This document shows positions 14,346-21,094 of a stretch of DNA of 21,094 bases, piece by piece. This DNA comes from MGBC163016 sp964649145 (GTDB lineage: Bacteria > Actinomycetota > Coriobacteriia > Coriobacteriales > Eggerthellaceae), in assembly GCA_964649145.1 (NCBI GenBank), contig CAZYOQ010000023.1:1-21094 (forward strand), in the 5' to 3' direction. How positions within the stretch are numbered: the first letter of the stretch is position 1; each line of letters opens with the position of its first letter. The position numbers and the translations under genes were made by a program. The notes under the pieces are model-generated. The model made no database searches. It saw nothing but the letters and a program-made list of their open reading frames with translations, and was not told the origin of the DNA.

Positions 14346-15668
14346 TCAAAAAACACCCGAATTATCACACGACTCATCTGACGATACCGCAGCATTCATT
14401 CGCAAGGCCACCGACTGCGCATGCGCCCAAAGCCCTTCGTGGGTAGCAATGCGCATAATTGCGTCTGAATCCTTAGAAAGCGCTTTTTGGCTGTATTGGA
14501 TAATCGAGCTCTTTTTGACAAACTCATCCACCGAAAGTGGCGATGCATATCGTGCAGTGCCACCAGTGGGAAGCGTGTGATTAGGACCAGCAACGTAGTC
14601 GCCCACAGCCTCTGGCGTCCATTCTCCAAGAAAAATGGCTCCTGCGTTACGGATCTTACCAAGATAGTCGATGGCATTATCCACATGCAACTCAAGGTGT
14701 TCAGGCGCGATAGTGTTCACCACAGAAATTGCCTGGGTCATAGAGTCAACGATTACTATCAACCCCTGCCCATCAAGGGAAGCTTGTGTTATTTCTGCAC
14801 GCGGAGATGAGGCTATATGTGAAGCTATGGCCTCCTCCACAGCATCGGCATATTCTGCGCTCTCGCAAATCAAGTAACATGCAGCAAGAGGGTCGTGTTC
14901 GGCCTGAGCCATAAGGTCGATTGCCACAAGGCTCGCATCGGCCTTCTCATCTGCCACCACGCAGACCTCAGAAGGGCCGGCAATCATGTCGATTCCAACA
15001 TCGCCCGAGACAATCTTTTTCGCAGCAGCCACATAAGCATTGCCAGGACCTGTTATCTTGCACACAGGCGATATCGTCTCGGTTCCGTAAGCAAGCGCAG
15101 CAATAGCCTGAGCGCCGCCTACCTTATATATCTCGGTCACTCCGCCAAGCTTACAGGCAGCTAGAATTGCAGAATCAACGTCTCCCGACTTGTTCGGAGG
15201 CGTCACGCAAACAATGCGCTCAACGCCAGCCACACTGGCAGGAATCGAGTTCATGAGCACGGTTGACGGGTACAAGGCGCGCCCGCCAGGCACATAGATT
15301 CCTACGGAATCGAGCGGCGTGACCTTAGCACCAACAAGCGCCCCGTCCTCGCGCGTGTAAATCCAACTCTGCTGAACTTGACGCTCATGGAAATCTCTGA
15401 TCTGGTCAGCTGCATGGCAAAGAGCAGCATAAGTTTGCGGGTCAAGCTTATCTGCTGCCTTATCGATACGCTCGTTTGAGACGCGCATCTTATCAATTTC
15501 GACACCATCGAATTGTTTGGTTAGCTTTCTTAAGGTTGCGTCGCCGCTATTGCGCACATCTTCCACGATCTTTGTTGCCGCAACAAGGGCATCAGAGTTG
15601 AACGCTCCGGTTCGATTTATGAATGACGAGCGAAACGATTCGCCCTTTTCAAGTTCTATCCTGCGCAT
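14346..15668 (-). CDS. hisD: Histidinol dehydrogenase
   Basis: A zinc enzyme that oxidises histidinol to histidine in two NAD-dependent steps. The 440 residues carry the NAD-contact GIYVPGGRALYPS (123-135), VGGAQAIAALAYGT (183-196), KITGPGN (204-210), the signature DMIAGPSEVCVVAD (227-240), zinc ligands Q255 and H258 in AQAEHDP, the catalytic pair E323-H324 in APEHLEL, D357 and H416. Length is normal, and the last 15 residues are Ser/Asp/Cys-rich and unconserved. Its ATG directly abuts the hisZG TAG (TAGATG), so it probably depends on ribosomes finishing hisZG. Confidence 0.97.
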   Translation of the reverse strand: MRRIELEKGESFRSSFINRTGAFNSDALVAATKIVEDVRNSGDATLRKLTKQFDGVEIDKMRVSNERIDKAADKLDPQTYAALCHAADQIRDFHERQVQQSWIYTREDGALVGAKVTPLDSVGIYVPGGRALYPSTVLMNSIPASVAGVERIVCVTPPNKSGDVDSAILAACKLGGVTEIYKVGGAQAIAALAYGTETISPVCKITGPGNAYVAAAKKIVSGDVGIDMIAGPSEVCVVADEKADASLVAIDLMAQAEHDPLAACYLICESAEYADAVEEAIASHIASSPRAEITQASLDGQGLIVIVDSMTQAISVVNTIAPEHLELHVDNAIDYLGKIRNAGAIFLGEWTPEAVGDYVAGPNHTLPTGGTARYASPLSVDEFVKKSSIIQYSQKALSKDSDAIMRIATHEGLWAHAQSVALRMNAAVSSDESCDNSGVF

Positions 15669-17432
15669 CTACATAGCCTTTCCAGCGATAGGGTCAAAAC
15701 TTGCGCCCTTGCTCGTCTTTGCCAAAATACGTGCCAATTCTACTACTCGCTCATTGGTGCGGAAACTGCACGGGTTCGCGAAAAAGCGTGCAGTGGAATC
15801 GAGCACCTCTTCCACTATTTCCAGATTGTTCTCACGAAGGGTCGTGCCGGTCGCAGTGATATCAACAATGCGCTCAGCCATGCCTGAAAGCGGCGCTAGT
15901 TCGATATTGCCGTGAAGTTCCACTATGTCAACCTGAACCCCTGTCTTGGCATAATGGGCAAGCGATATGTTGGGGTATTTCGTGGCCACGCGAATGGAGC
16001 CTAGCTTTCGATATCTTTCCTCTATTGCAGGAGTCGCGCCTTTTGGCTGTGCAACGACAAAGCGACACCCACCAAAGGCAAGATCTACAAGCTCTACCAC
16101 TTGCGCCTGTGACTCCAAAAGAGAGTCGCGACCACATATTCCGCAGTCTGCTGCGCCATAGGCCACAAATGCCGGGGCGTCAGATGGGCGAACAATAATA
16201 TAGTCAACATCGGGTGTGGAAATCACAAGTTGTCGGCCTATATTTTTCAAGCCCTCGATGTCAAGCCCAGCAGCCTCCAAACACTTGACTGCGTGTTCGT
16301 GCAGCGCACCTTTTGGCACGGCGATGCGAAGCTTGGCTGCGTGCGTTAGTCCACTTTTACGCTGTCCCAACGCCGCTGTAGCATCACGTTCGCCCGCGCC
16401 ATCTTCCTCAATTTCGTCTTCTGCAGCCTTCGCAGACATTACTTGCTCCAAGCAAAACGCAAAACCCGCAGCGGGCATATCACGTCCAAAAGCGCCTATC
16501 ATATTGTCGTATCTACCACCTGAACCTAAAGATGTTCCTAAGTACGGGGAATAGGCGCTAAACACTAGCCCTGTGTAATAGCCAAAAGAGTTCATTACCG
16601 AAAAGTCCACAAGAACAGAAAGACTTCCACTTTCCACATCAGAGGCGAAAGTTTGCTCAATTGATTCTGCAACCTTTCGAAGGTTTGTAAGGCCATCGGC
16701 ACAACCCAGCGGCTCGACCAGTTCAATGGCGCTGTTTATAGCCTCGATTCCGCCCCTTACGCGACCAAGCTCGGCAATAACGCTTGCATACGCTGGCGCT
16801 ATTTTTGAAGTATCAAAATCGGTGCAACGTTTTCGGTCGCAAAGTCTGTCAAGTTCGACGAAGTCGGAATCGTGATAGGCTGCAAGAACTGCATCGCACC
16901 ATTTCTCTTCTGCGCCAGATCGTTCAAGAAGCGCAAGCAAAGGGCTTACCGTAGCTAGAGACACGCAAAGTCGGCCAACGCCCGTCTTCTTCAGCGACTC
17001 AATGAAAAGGCGTGTGATCTCGCAATCGGTGTCTGAGCCTTCCTCGCCAATGCACTCAACGCCAATCTGGGTTATTTCACGCGGGGCGGCATCAGTTCGA
17101 CCTGTCACATCGCGAAAGACTCGCTGGGTGTAGCGAAAACGGGCACTATCTACGTTCTTAGGAATTCGAGTCGCGCACATCCTAGCCACTTGCAGCGTGA
17201 CATCAGGACGCATGGCCAAAAGGTCTCCCCTTGAGTCGAAGAAGCGAAACGGCGAGTTCGGCATGCGCACGCCCTTGTCAAGGACGTCCATTACTTCAAG
17301 AGTGGGTGTCTCAATAGGCGCGAAATTATTTACAGCAAGCATGTCTTGGACGCTGCGAATAATATTTTCTCGCTCTTCAGCTTCCACCCCTATAACATCG
17401 CGGAACCCAAAAGGTGTTGCCAGGTTAGTCAA
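15669..17432 (-). CDS. hisZG: Fused ATP phosphoribosyltransferase: HisZ regulatory domain plus short-form HisG catalytic domain
   Basis: First, committed step of histidine synthesis: ATP + PRPP to phosphoribosyl-ATP. In the 587-residue version, ~1-331 is a HisZ domain (a histidyl-tRNA synthetase paralogue without anticodon-binding domain) with RPDVTLQVAR (75-84), motif-2-like FRYTQRVFR (99-107) and motif-3-like GGRYDNM (305-311). A charged Glu/Asp/Ala linker spans ~332-366. Residues ~367-575 are HisG, starting KLRIAVPKGAL, with ELHGNIELAPLSG (505-517) and the PRPP loop DITATGTTL (524-532). HisG lacks the C-terminal ACT-like domain, so it is the short form that normally needs a separate HisZ. 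I chose TTG 17432 because AGGAG lies 5 bases upstream; a TTG at 17459 has no ribosome-binding site. It is first in the his operon. Confidence 0.93.
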   Translation of the reverse strand: MTNLATPFGFRDVIGVEAEERENIIRSVQDMLAVNNFAPIETPTLEVMDVLDKGVRMPNSPFRFFDSRGDLLAMRPDVTLQVARMCATRIPKNVDSARFRYTQRVFRDVTGRTDAAPREITQIGVECIGEEGSDTDCEITRLFIESLKKTGVGRLCVSLATVSPLLALLERSGAEEKWCDAVLAAYHDSDFVELDRLCDRKRCTDFDTSKIAPAYASVIAELGRVRGGIEAINSAIELVEPLGCADGLTNLRKVAESIEQTFASDVESGSLSVLVDFSVMNSFGYYTGLVFSAYSPYLGTSLGSGGRYDNMIGAFGRDMPAAGFAFCLEQVMSAKAAEDEIEEDGAGERDATAALGQRKSGLTHAAKLRIAVPKGALHEHAVKCLEAAGLDIEGLKNIGRQLVISTPDVDYIIVRPSDAPAFVAYGAADCGICGRDSLLESQAQVVELVDLAFGGCRFVVAQPKGATPAIEERYRKLGSIRVATKYPNISLAHYAKTGVQVDIVELHGNIELAPLSGMAERIVDITATGTTLRENNLEIVEEVLDSTARFFANPCSFRTNERVVELARILAKTSKGASFDPIAGKAM

Positions 17433-17463
17433 TTTGTCTCCTATAAACTCAAAAATCAAGCGA

Positions 17464-17523
17464 TTTATAATTCTGCAAACCTAAACCTAGTTTTAACTAG
17501 GTAATGGTCATTCAGCCTCTATA
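17464..17523 (-). promoter_or_regulatory. Candidate his operon promoter region
   Basis: Two -10 candidates read on the minus strand: TATAGA (17523-17518) and TATAAA (17469-17464). Neither has a good -35. The first would start near 17511, just upstream of the palindrome at 17485-17502; the second would place its -35 inside that palindrome and start near 17457, about 25 bases before the TTG. Either arrangement lets a factor on the palindrome block transcription. Confidence 0.35.
17485..17502. promoter_or_regulatory. Palindromic candidate operator of the his operon
   Basis: ACCTAGTT-TT-AACTAGGT is a perfect 8-bp inverted repeat around two bases, 53-70 bases ahead of the hisZG start. Its CTAG..CTAG core resembles the E. 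coli TrpR operator core CTAGTTAACTAG. TrpR-superfamily proteins (YerC/HisR type) have been proposed as histidine regulators in Gram-positive bacteria, as I recall, so a similar repressor could bind here. No such gene is in the window. Confidence 0.6.
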
Positions 17524-17560
17524 GTTTGAATAACGGCTCACAATACTAGCACCATTTTCC

Positions 17561-17586
17561 ACTTTAGTACAGTAGAGTGCTAAAGT
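17561..17586. promoter_or_regulatory. Second inverted repeat in the gatB-hisZG spacer
   Basis: ACTTTAGTAC (17561-17570) and GTGCTAAAGT (17577-17586) are reverse complements but for one position, around AGTAGA. No T-run follows on either strand, so it is not a standard terminator. It may be a second operator, or an RNA hairpin protecting the 3' end of the gatCAB message. Confidence 0.4.
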
Positions 17587-17622
17587 ATTTACGGGGAATT
17601 TATGGAAATAATCCTCTGAAGC

Positions 17623-17640
17623 GACTAAAAGGGCTTAGTC
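17623..17640 (-). other. Small hairpin over the gatB stop codon
   Basis: GACTAA and TTAGTC form a perfect 6-bp inverted repeat around six bases, with the gatB TAA inside the stem. There is no U-tract after it, so termination by this hairpin alone is doubtful. No better terminator for gatCAB is visible before hisZG, so some read-through into the his operon is possible. Confidence 0.3.
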
Positions 17641-19257
17641 CAGCTTTTGGCTTAACAGTTCGTTTATGACTTTAGGGTTACCTTGACCTTGCATTTTCTT
17701 CATGCATTGGCCAACAAAGAAACCTAAAAGGCCTGTCTTTCCGCCCTTGTATTCTGCAACCTTATCGGGATTAGCTGCCAAAACCTCATCAACTACTGCC
17801 TCGATGGCGCCAGTATCAGAAACCTGCATCATTCCACGATCCTTGACGATGGTCTTCGGGTCGGAATCCTCCTCGATTACAGCAGTAAACACCTCTTTTG
17901 CCTGCTTGGAAGATATAGCATCGGAATCTAGCAGCTCTACCAGCTGGATCGCACGCTTAGGAGTTAGATGCGATTCTTCAAGGGTCACAGTGGGGTTGGC
18001 GTTTAGCCATGCACTTACATCGTTGATGATAAGGTTTGCAACTGGCTTCGCGAACTTCTTGACCGACTTTCCGCCAGCCGCATCACCAGACTTGCCGCCA
18101 ACTTCACCGTCACCATCAAGCTCAAGAGTCATGCATTCCTCGAAGAACTTCGATGTTTCCCTGTGTTCCACAAGATGCCTAGCATCATAGGCGCTAAGCC
18201 CGAATTCATCCATAAAGCGACTAGCTTTATCATCTGGAAGCTCGGGAAGCTTTGCCCTCACAGATTCTATGAACTCGTCTGACAAGTCATACGGGGCAAG
18301 GTCTGGCTCAGGGAACAGGCGATAATCGTCTGCTGTCTCTTTCACGCGCATGACTATGGTACGCTTGGCCGACGGATCCCAATGGCGCGTTTCTTGATAG
18401 ATCACACCGCCTTCATTAAGCACTTCTGCTTGACGGCGAATCTCATACATAAGGCCGTCGTGCAGCGACTTGAAAGAGTTAATGTTCTTAAGCTCGGTCT
18501 TAGTTCCAAGGCCTGTAGTGCCTCGGCGACGAAGCGATATATTGCCGTCACAGCGAAGGCTTCCTTCTTCCATCGAACAATCAGAAATGCCAATGGCCAA
18601 ATAAATCTGGCGAAGTTTCTGCATGAACAGACGCGCCTCTTCAGGAGTTCTAAGCTCTGGTTCGGTAACAAGCTCGATAAGTGGCGTGCCTGCACGGTTG
18701 TAGTCGACAAGCGAATGAGTGGCACCAGCAATACGCCCTTCCCCGCCGCCGATATGAACCATTTTGCCCGCATCCTCTTCCATATGAATGCGCGTGATGC
18801 CAACGTGGGCGGTATAGCCGTCTTCTGTACGCGTGATGTTCTCAAAATCATCACCAGGCTTCAAATCGGCAAGGCCTTGACGCTCGTTAGCCGCTTTGCC
18901 ATCAACATCCAAATCAAGATGTCCTCTCATGCAAAACGCGACAGGTCCTTGCGTAGTTTGGAAGTTCTTCGGCATATCCGGATACATGTAGTTTTTGCGA
19001 TAAAACATCGACCTTTTCTCGATATCGCAATTTGTAGCCAAGCCCGCAAGCACTATAGACTCAATTGCCGCTCGATTCGGAACAGGCAAAGCCCCTGGAA
19101 GACCCAAGCAAACAGGACAAGTATGAGTATTGGGGTCGGCTCCAAACTCAAGCTTGCAATTGCAAAACATCTTCGTTTTAAGCGTAGTAAGCTCGGCATG
19201 AACCTCAAGACCTATGACGGCCTCCCAATCCTTCAATGCATCTTCATAAGAGATCAT
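17635..19257 (-). CDS. gatB: Asp-tRNA(Asn)/Glu-tRNA(Gln) amidotransferase subunit B
   Basis: The tRNA-binding and kinase subunit of GatCAB: phosphorylates the side chain of Glu- or Asp-charged tRNA and amidates it with ammonia from GatA. The 540-residue protein starts with EAVIGLEVHAEL (12-23), has the zinc site C32, C34, C47, C50 in FCNC...CPVCLGLPG, RKNYMYPDMPKNFQ (87-100), the HMEEDAGK catalytic block (158-165), DYNRAGTPLIE (185-195) and the C-terminal YqeY-like tail domain (~405-540). It exceeds the usual ~475-500 residues because of insertions at ~109-140 and a Gly/Asp/Lys-rich stretch ~379-400 at the boundary to the helical tail. The start ATG has AAGGA 8 bases upstream, and the gap from gatA is 54 bases. 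Confidence 0.96.
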   Translation of the reverse strand: MISYEDALKDWEAVIGLEVHAELTTLKTKMFCNCKLEFGADPNTHTCPVCLGLPGALPVPNRAAIESIVLAGLATNCDIEKRSMFYRKNYMYPDMPKNFQTTQGPVAFCMRGHLDLDVDGKAANERQGLADLKPGDDFENITRTEDGYTAHVGITRIHMEEDAGKMVHIGGGEGRIAGATHSLVDYNRAGTPLIELVTEPELRTPEEARLFMQKLRQIYLAIGISDCSMEEGSLRCDGNISLRRRGTTGLGTKTELKNINSFKSLHDGLMYEIRRQAEVLNEGGVIYQETRHWDPSAKRTIVMRVKETADDYRLFPEPDLAPYDLSDEFIESVRAKLPELPDDKASRFMDEFGLSAYDARHLVEHRETSKFFEECMTLELDGDGEVGGKSGDAAGGKSVKKFAKPVANLIINDVSAWLNANPTVTLEESHLTPKRAIQLVELLDSDAISSKQAKEVFTAVIEEDSDPKTIVKDRGMMQVSDTGAIEAVVDEVLAANPDKVAEYKGGKTGLLGFFVGQCMKKMQGQGNPKVINELLSQKLD

Positions 19258-19311
19258 TTTGCATCCTTCGTGATAGTCATATAAGCAGGCGGGAACTTAT
19301 ATAAGCGCATC

Positions 19312-20787
19312 TTATTCCCTGAAATCTCTTGCGACTTGCGCCTTGCCGTATTCAAGCTCAAGTGCTGCAGCTACGCGGAACATGTTTTCGTCTTTAAACG
19401 CTGGAGATATAAGCTGAACTCCAATAGGCAAACCCGATTCGCGGCCTACGCCACAAGGAACAGACATTCCACCATTTCCGCAAATATTAATAGATATCGT
19501 AAACATGTCTGAAAGGTACATTTCAGTTGGGTCGTTCACTTCACCGAATTTAAAAGACGTGCGCGGTGTAACAGGGGTAAGTAGACAATCTACCTGCTCA
19601 TAAGCGCGCTGGTAGTCTTGCGTGATAAGGGTGCGAATCTGCTGGGCTGGGTAATAGTATTTGTCATAGACACCTGCTGATAGTAGATAAGAGCCCAACA
19701 TGATACGGCGCCTTGCTTCATCGCCAAAACCCTTTGCGCGGCTCTGCTCATATTGGTCGGAAAGATCGGCGTGCCCCGAGTCGCAATACCCGTAGCGAAC
19801 AGAATCAAATCGTGCCAGATTCGAGAAGGCCTCGCAAGGACCTAACACATAATACGCACTCATAGCAGCTTTCGCGTTAGGTAAGTCCACTTCAACAAGC
19901 AAAGCCCCCTGCGCTTCAAGGCGCTTGGCAGCCTCTTCTATACGCTCTTTGATTTCACTTTGAAGACCTTTGGCTTCCATGAACTCCGGGACTATGCCTA
20001 TCTTCATCCCAGCTACGCCCGCATCCAGATTAGCCGTGAAGTCGGTAGTGGTCTGTTGGCTCGTGCAATCAAGGCAGTCGCGCCCTGAAATCGTGTTAAG
20101 CAGAAGCGCGGCATCTTCAACGCTTCGAGCAAATGGTCCTACCTGGTCAAGCGAGCTTCCGAACGCCACGATGCCATAACGCGAGACCATGCCATACGTA
20201 GGCTTAACACCTACCACCCCGCAAAATGCGGCAGGCTGGCGGATGGAACCTCCGGTGTCAGACCCAAGCGCGACAGGCACAAGCCCTGCGGCAACAGCTG
20301 CAGCGCTTCCGCCAGAAGAACCTCCTGGCACACGCTGCAAATCATGAGGGTTTCGAGTAGGCCCAAATGCGCTTGTTTCCGTAGACGAACCGAAGGCAAA
20401 CTCGTCCATGTTCAGCTTGCCCAAAGGAACCATCTTAGCCTCAAGTGTCTTTGCAACACTTGTTGCAGTGTAGGGAGATACATAATTTGCAAGCATATTG
20501 GATGCACATGTAGTGTGTGTGCCCTCCAAATTCATATTATCTTTGTAGGCAATTGGAATGCCCGCCATAACACCCAAGCTTTCAAATGTGCCGTTTGCTA
20601 TGGCATCGTCAACTTCCTTGGCCGCATCAATGGCTTTATCAGGGGTAAGCTCCAAAAACGCGTGAACTTGTTCATCCTTACGCTCGATGCGCTCCATCGA
20701 GGCCTCGGCTATCTCTCTTGCCGAAAACTGCTTGGTCAAAAGCCCTTCGTGAAGCTCGGCTACGCCCATTTCTGCAAAAGAGGTCAT
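19312..20787 (-). CDS. gatA: Asp-tRNA(Asn)/Glu-tRNA(Gln) amidotransferase subunit A
   Basis: The glutaminase subunit of GatCAB, an amidase-signature enzyme. The Ser-cisSer-Lys triad is complete: K82 in IAYKDN, S157 in PGGSSGGSAAAVA and S181 in GSDTGGSIRQPAAFCG, each exactly three residues offset from the S. aureus numbering I recall (79/154/178). The C-terminal region has LTPVTPRTSFKFGE and the GNGGMSVPCG segment near the end. The 491 residues match the family. Its ATG overlaps the gatC stop by one base (TAATG) with a GGAGGGG stretch upstream, so the two are coupled. Confidence 0.97.
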   Translation of the reverse strand: MTSFAEMGVAELHEGLLTKQFSAREIAEASMERIERKDEQVHAFLELTPDKAIDAAKEVDDAIANGTFESLGVMAGIPIAYKDNMNLEGTHTTCASNMLANYVSPYTATSVAKTLEAKMVPLGKLNMDEFAFGSSTETSAFGPTRNPHDLQRVPGGSSGGSAAAVAAGLVPVALGSDTGGSIRQPAAFCGVVGVKPTYGMVSRYGIVAFGSSLDQVGPFARSVEDAALLLNTISGRDCLDCTSQQTTTDFTANLDAGVAGMKIGIVPEFMEAKGLQSEIKERIEEAAKRLEAQGALLVEVDLPNAKAAMSAYYVLGPCEAFSNLARFDSVRYGYCDSGHADLSDQYEQSRAKGFGDEARRRIMLGSYLLSAGVYDKYYYPAQQIRTLITQDYQRAYEQVDCLLTPVTPRTSFKFGEVNDPTEMYLSDMFTISINICGNGGMSVPCGVGRESGLPIGVQLISPAFKDENMFRVAAALELEYGKAQVARDFRE

Positions 20788-21086
20788 TACCTATCCCCTC
20801 CCTCGCCAAGAATCGATGGGATGAGGAAGCACCCGTCCCGCCGCTTCGGCGCGTTCTCAAGCGCCACTTCTTGGGTGAAGCTCGGGTCCTCGTCATCGGC
20901 GCACATGACGTTTACAAGGTCTCCTATGGGATGAAAGGTGGGCTCGACGCCATCAAGGTCGTATTCGGTGATGGGTGCGAGGCTGTCGATGATATTGTTC
21001 AGATCGACCGTCATCGCCGCCAACTCGTCATCGGTCATCCCGATGCGAGTATATTCAGCGATACTGCGCACGTCCTCTTTGGTCAA
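20787..21086 (-). CDS. gatC: Asp-tRNA(Asn)/Glu-tRNA(Gln) amidotransferase subunit C (5' end at or beyond the window edge)
   Basis: A small GatCAB subunit that holds GatA and GatB together and stabilises GatA. The visible 99 residues have the GatC pattern: TKEDVRSIAEYTRIGMTDDEL at the N-terminus, LNNIIDSLAPITEYDLDGVEPT in the middle, a HPIGDLVNVM segment, and a C-terminus FLIPSILGEGGDR that contacts GatA. The first usable in-window start is the TTG at 21086, only 8 bases from the edge. The frame stays open to the edge (codons for Glu-His precede the TTG), so the true start may lie outside. It is first of the gatC-gatA-gatB order and overlaps gatA by one base. Confidence 0.92.
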   Translation of the reverse strand: MTKEDVRSIAEYTRIGMTDDELAAMTVDLNNIIDSLAPITEYDLDGVEPTFHPIGDLVNVMCADDEDPSFTQEVALENAPKRRDGCFLIPSILGEGGDR

Positions 21087-21094
21087 ATGCTCTG

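Noticed and set aside
17575..17583. GAGTGCTAA half of a CIRCE (HrcA) operator
   Set aside because: The TTAGCACTC partner is missing at the 9-base spacing, and gatB/his genes are not HrcA targets. It is better read as one arm of the 17561-17586 inverted repeat.
18382..19284. 300-codon open frame on the plus strand
   Set aside because: Antisense to the first half of gatB; no recognisable domain and no promoter or ribosome-binding site.
19280..19305. CTTATATAAG palindrome and ATATAAGC repeats between gatA and gatB
   Set aside because: Short AT-rich self-complementarity in a 54-base intra-operon gap; no evidence for function beyond chance.

Overview
The window is about 21 kb of dense bacterial chromosome of moderate GC (roughly 50% by eye) made almost entirely of core housekeeping genes. 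Gene content suggests an actinobacterium of the Coriobacteriia, probably Eggerthellaceae-like. The clues are the galU-rarA / rsmA-flavoprotein-tatD / metG neighbourhood, a short NifS/NifU set with a divergent Rrf2 regulator, an operonic gatCAB, mixed ATG/GTG/TTG starts and some leaderless-looking starts. This is inference from remembered synteny; no 16S or marker search was possible.

Layout: galU (+) ends at a strong hairpin terminator, followed by rarA (+). A convergent minus-strand operon tatD > FMN flavoprotein > rsmA meets rarA tail to tail. A 372-base divergent spacer separates tatD from metG (+). metG runs into a 22-bp tandem-repeat block and then meets nifU. The minus-strand nifS-nifU pair is divergent from an IscR-like rrf2 gene (+), with a perfect 11-bp inverted repeat between them placed on both promoters. 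rrf2 ends overlapping the stop codon of hisI, the last gene of a long minus-strand histidine operon: hisZG (fused) > hisD > hisC > hisB > hisH > hisA > hisF > hisI. Upstream of it on the same strand is gatC > gatA > gatB, cut at or just before the gatC start by the window edge.

How the genes work together: the his genes cover most of the PRPP-to-histidine route. The first enzyme is a natural fusion of the HisZ regulatory subunit to short-form HisG. hisE and a histidinol-phosphate phosphatase gene are not in the window. NifS and NifU make Fe-S clusters, and the Rrf2 protein, with an IscR-like cysteine cluster, is placed to sense them. GatCAB amidates mischarged Glu-tRNA(Gln)/Asp-tRNA(Asn). metG, rsmA and gatCAB serve translation, rarA serves stalled forks, and galU makes UDP-glucose.

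There are no mobile genes, phage, CRISPR arrays, tRNAs or rRNAs. The unexpected content is in the spacers: two degenerate minisatellites that each begin at a stop codon (22-bp units after metG, 18/21-bp units between hisB and hisH), a 129-bp element with 25-bp imperfect terminal inverted repeats and internal hairpins between hisA and hisF, and several palindromic candidate operators (nifS/rrf2, upstream of hisZG, upstream of metG). I saw no clearly new multi-gene system.
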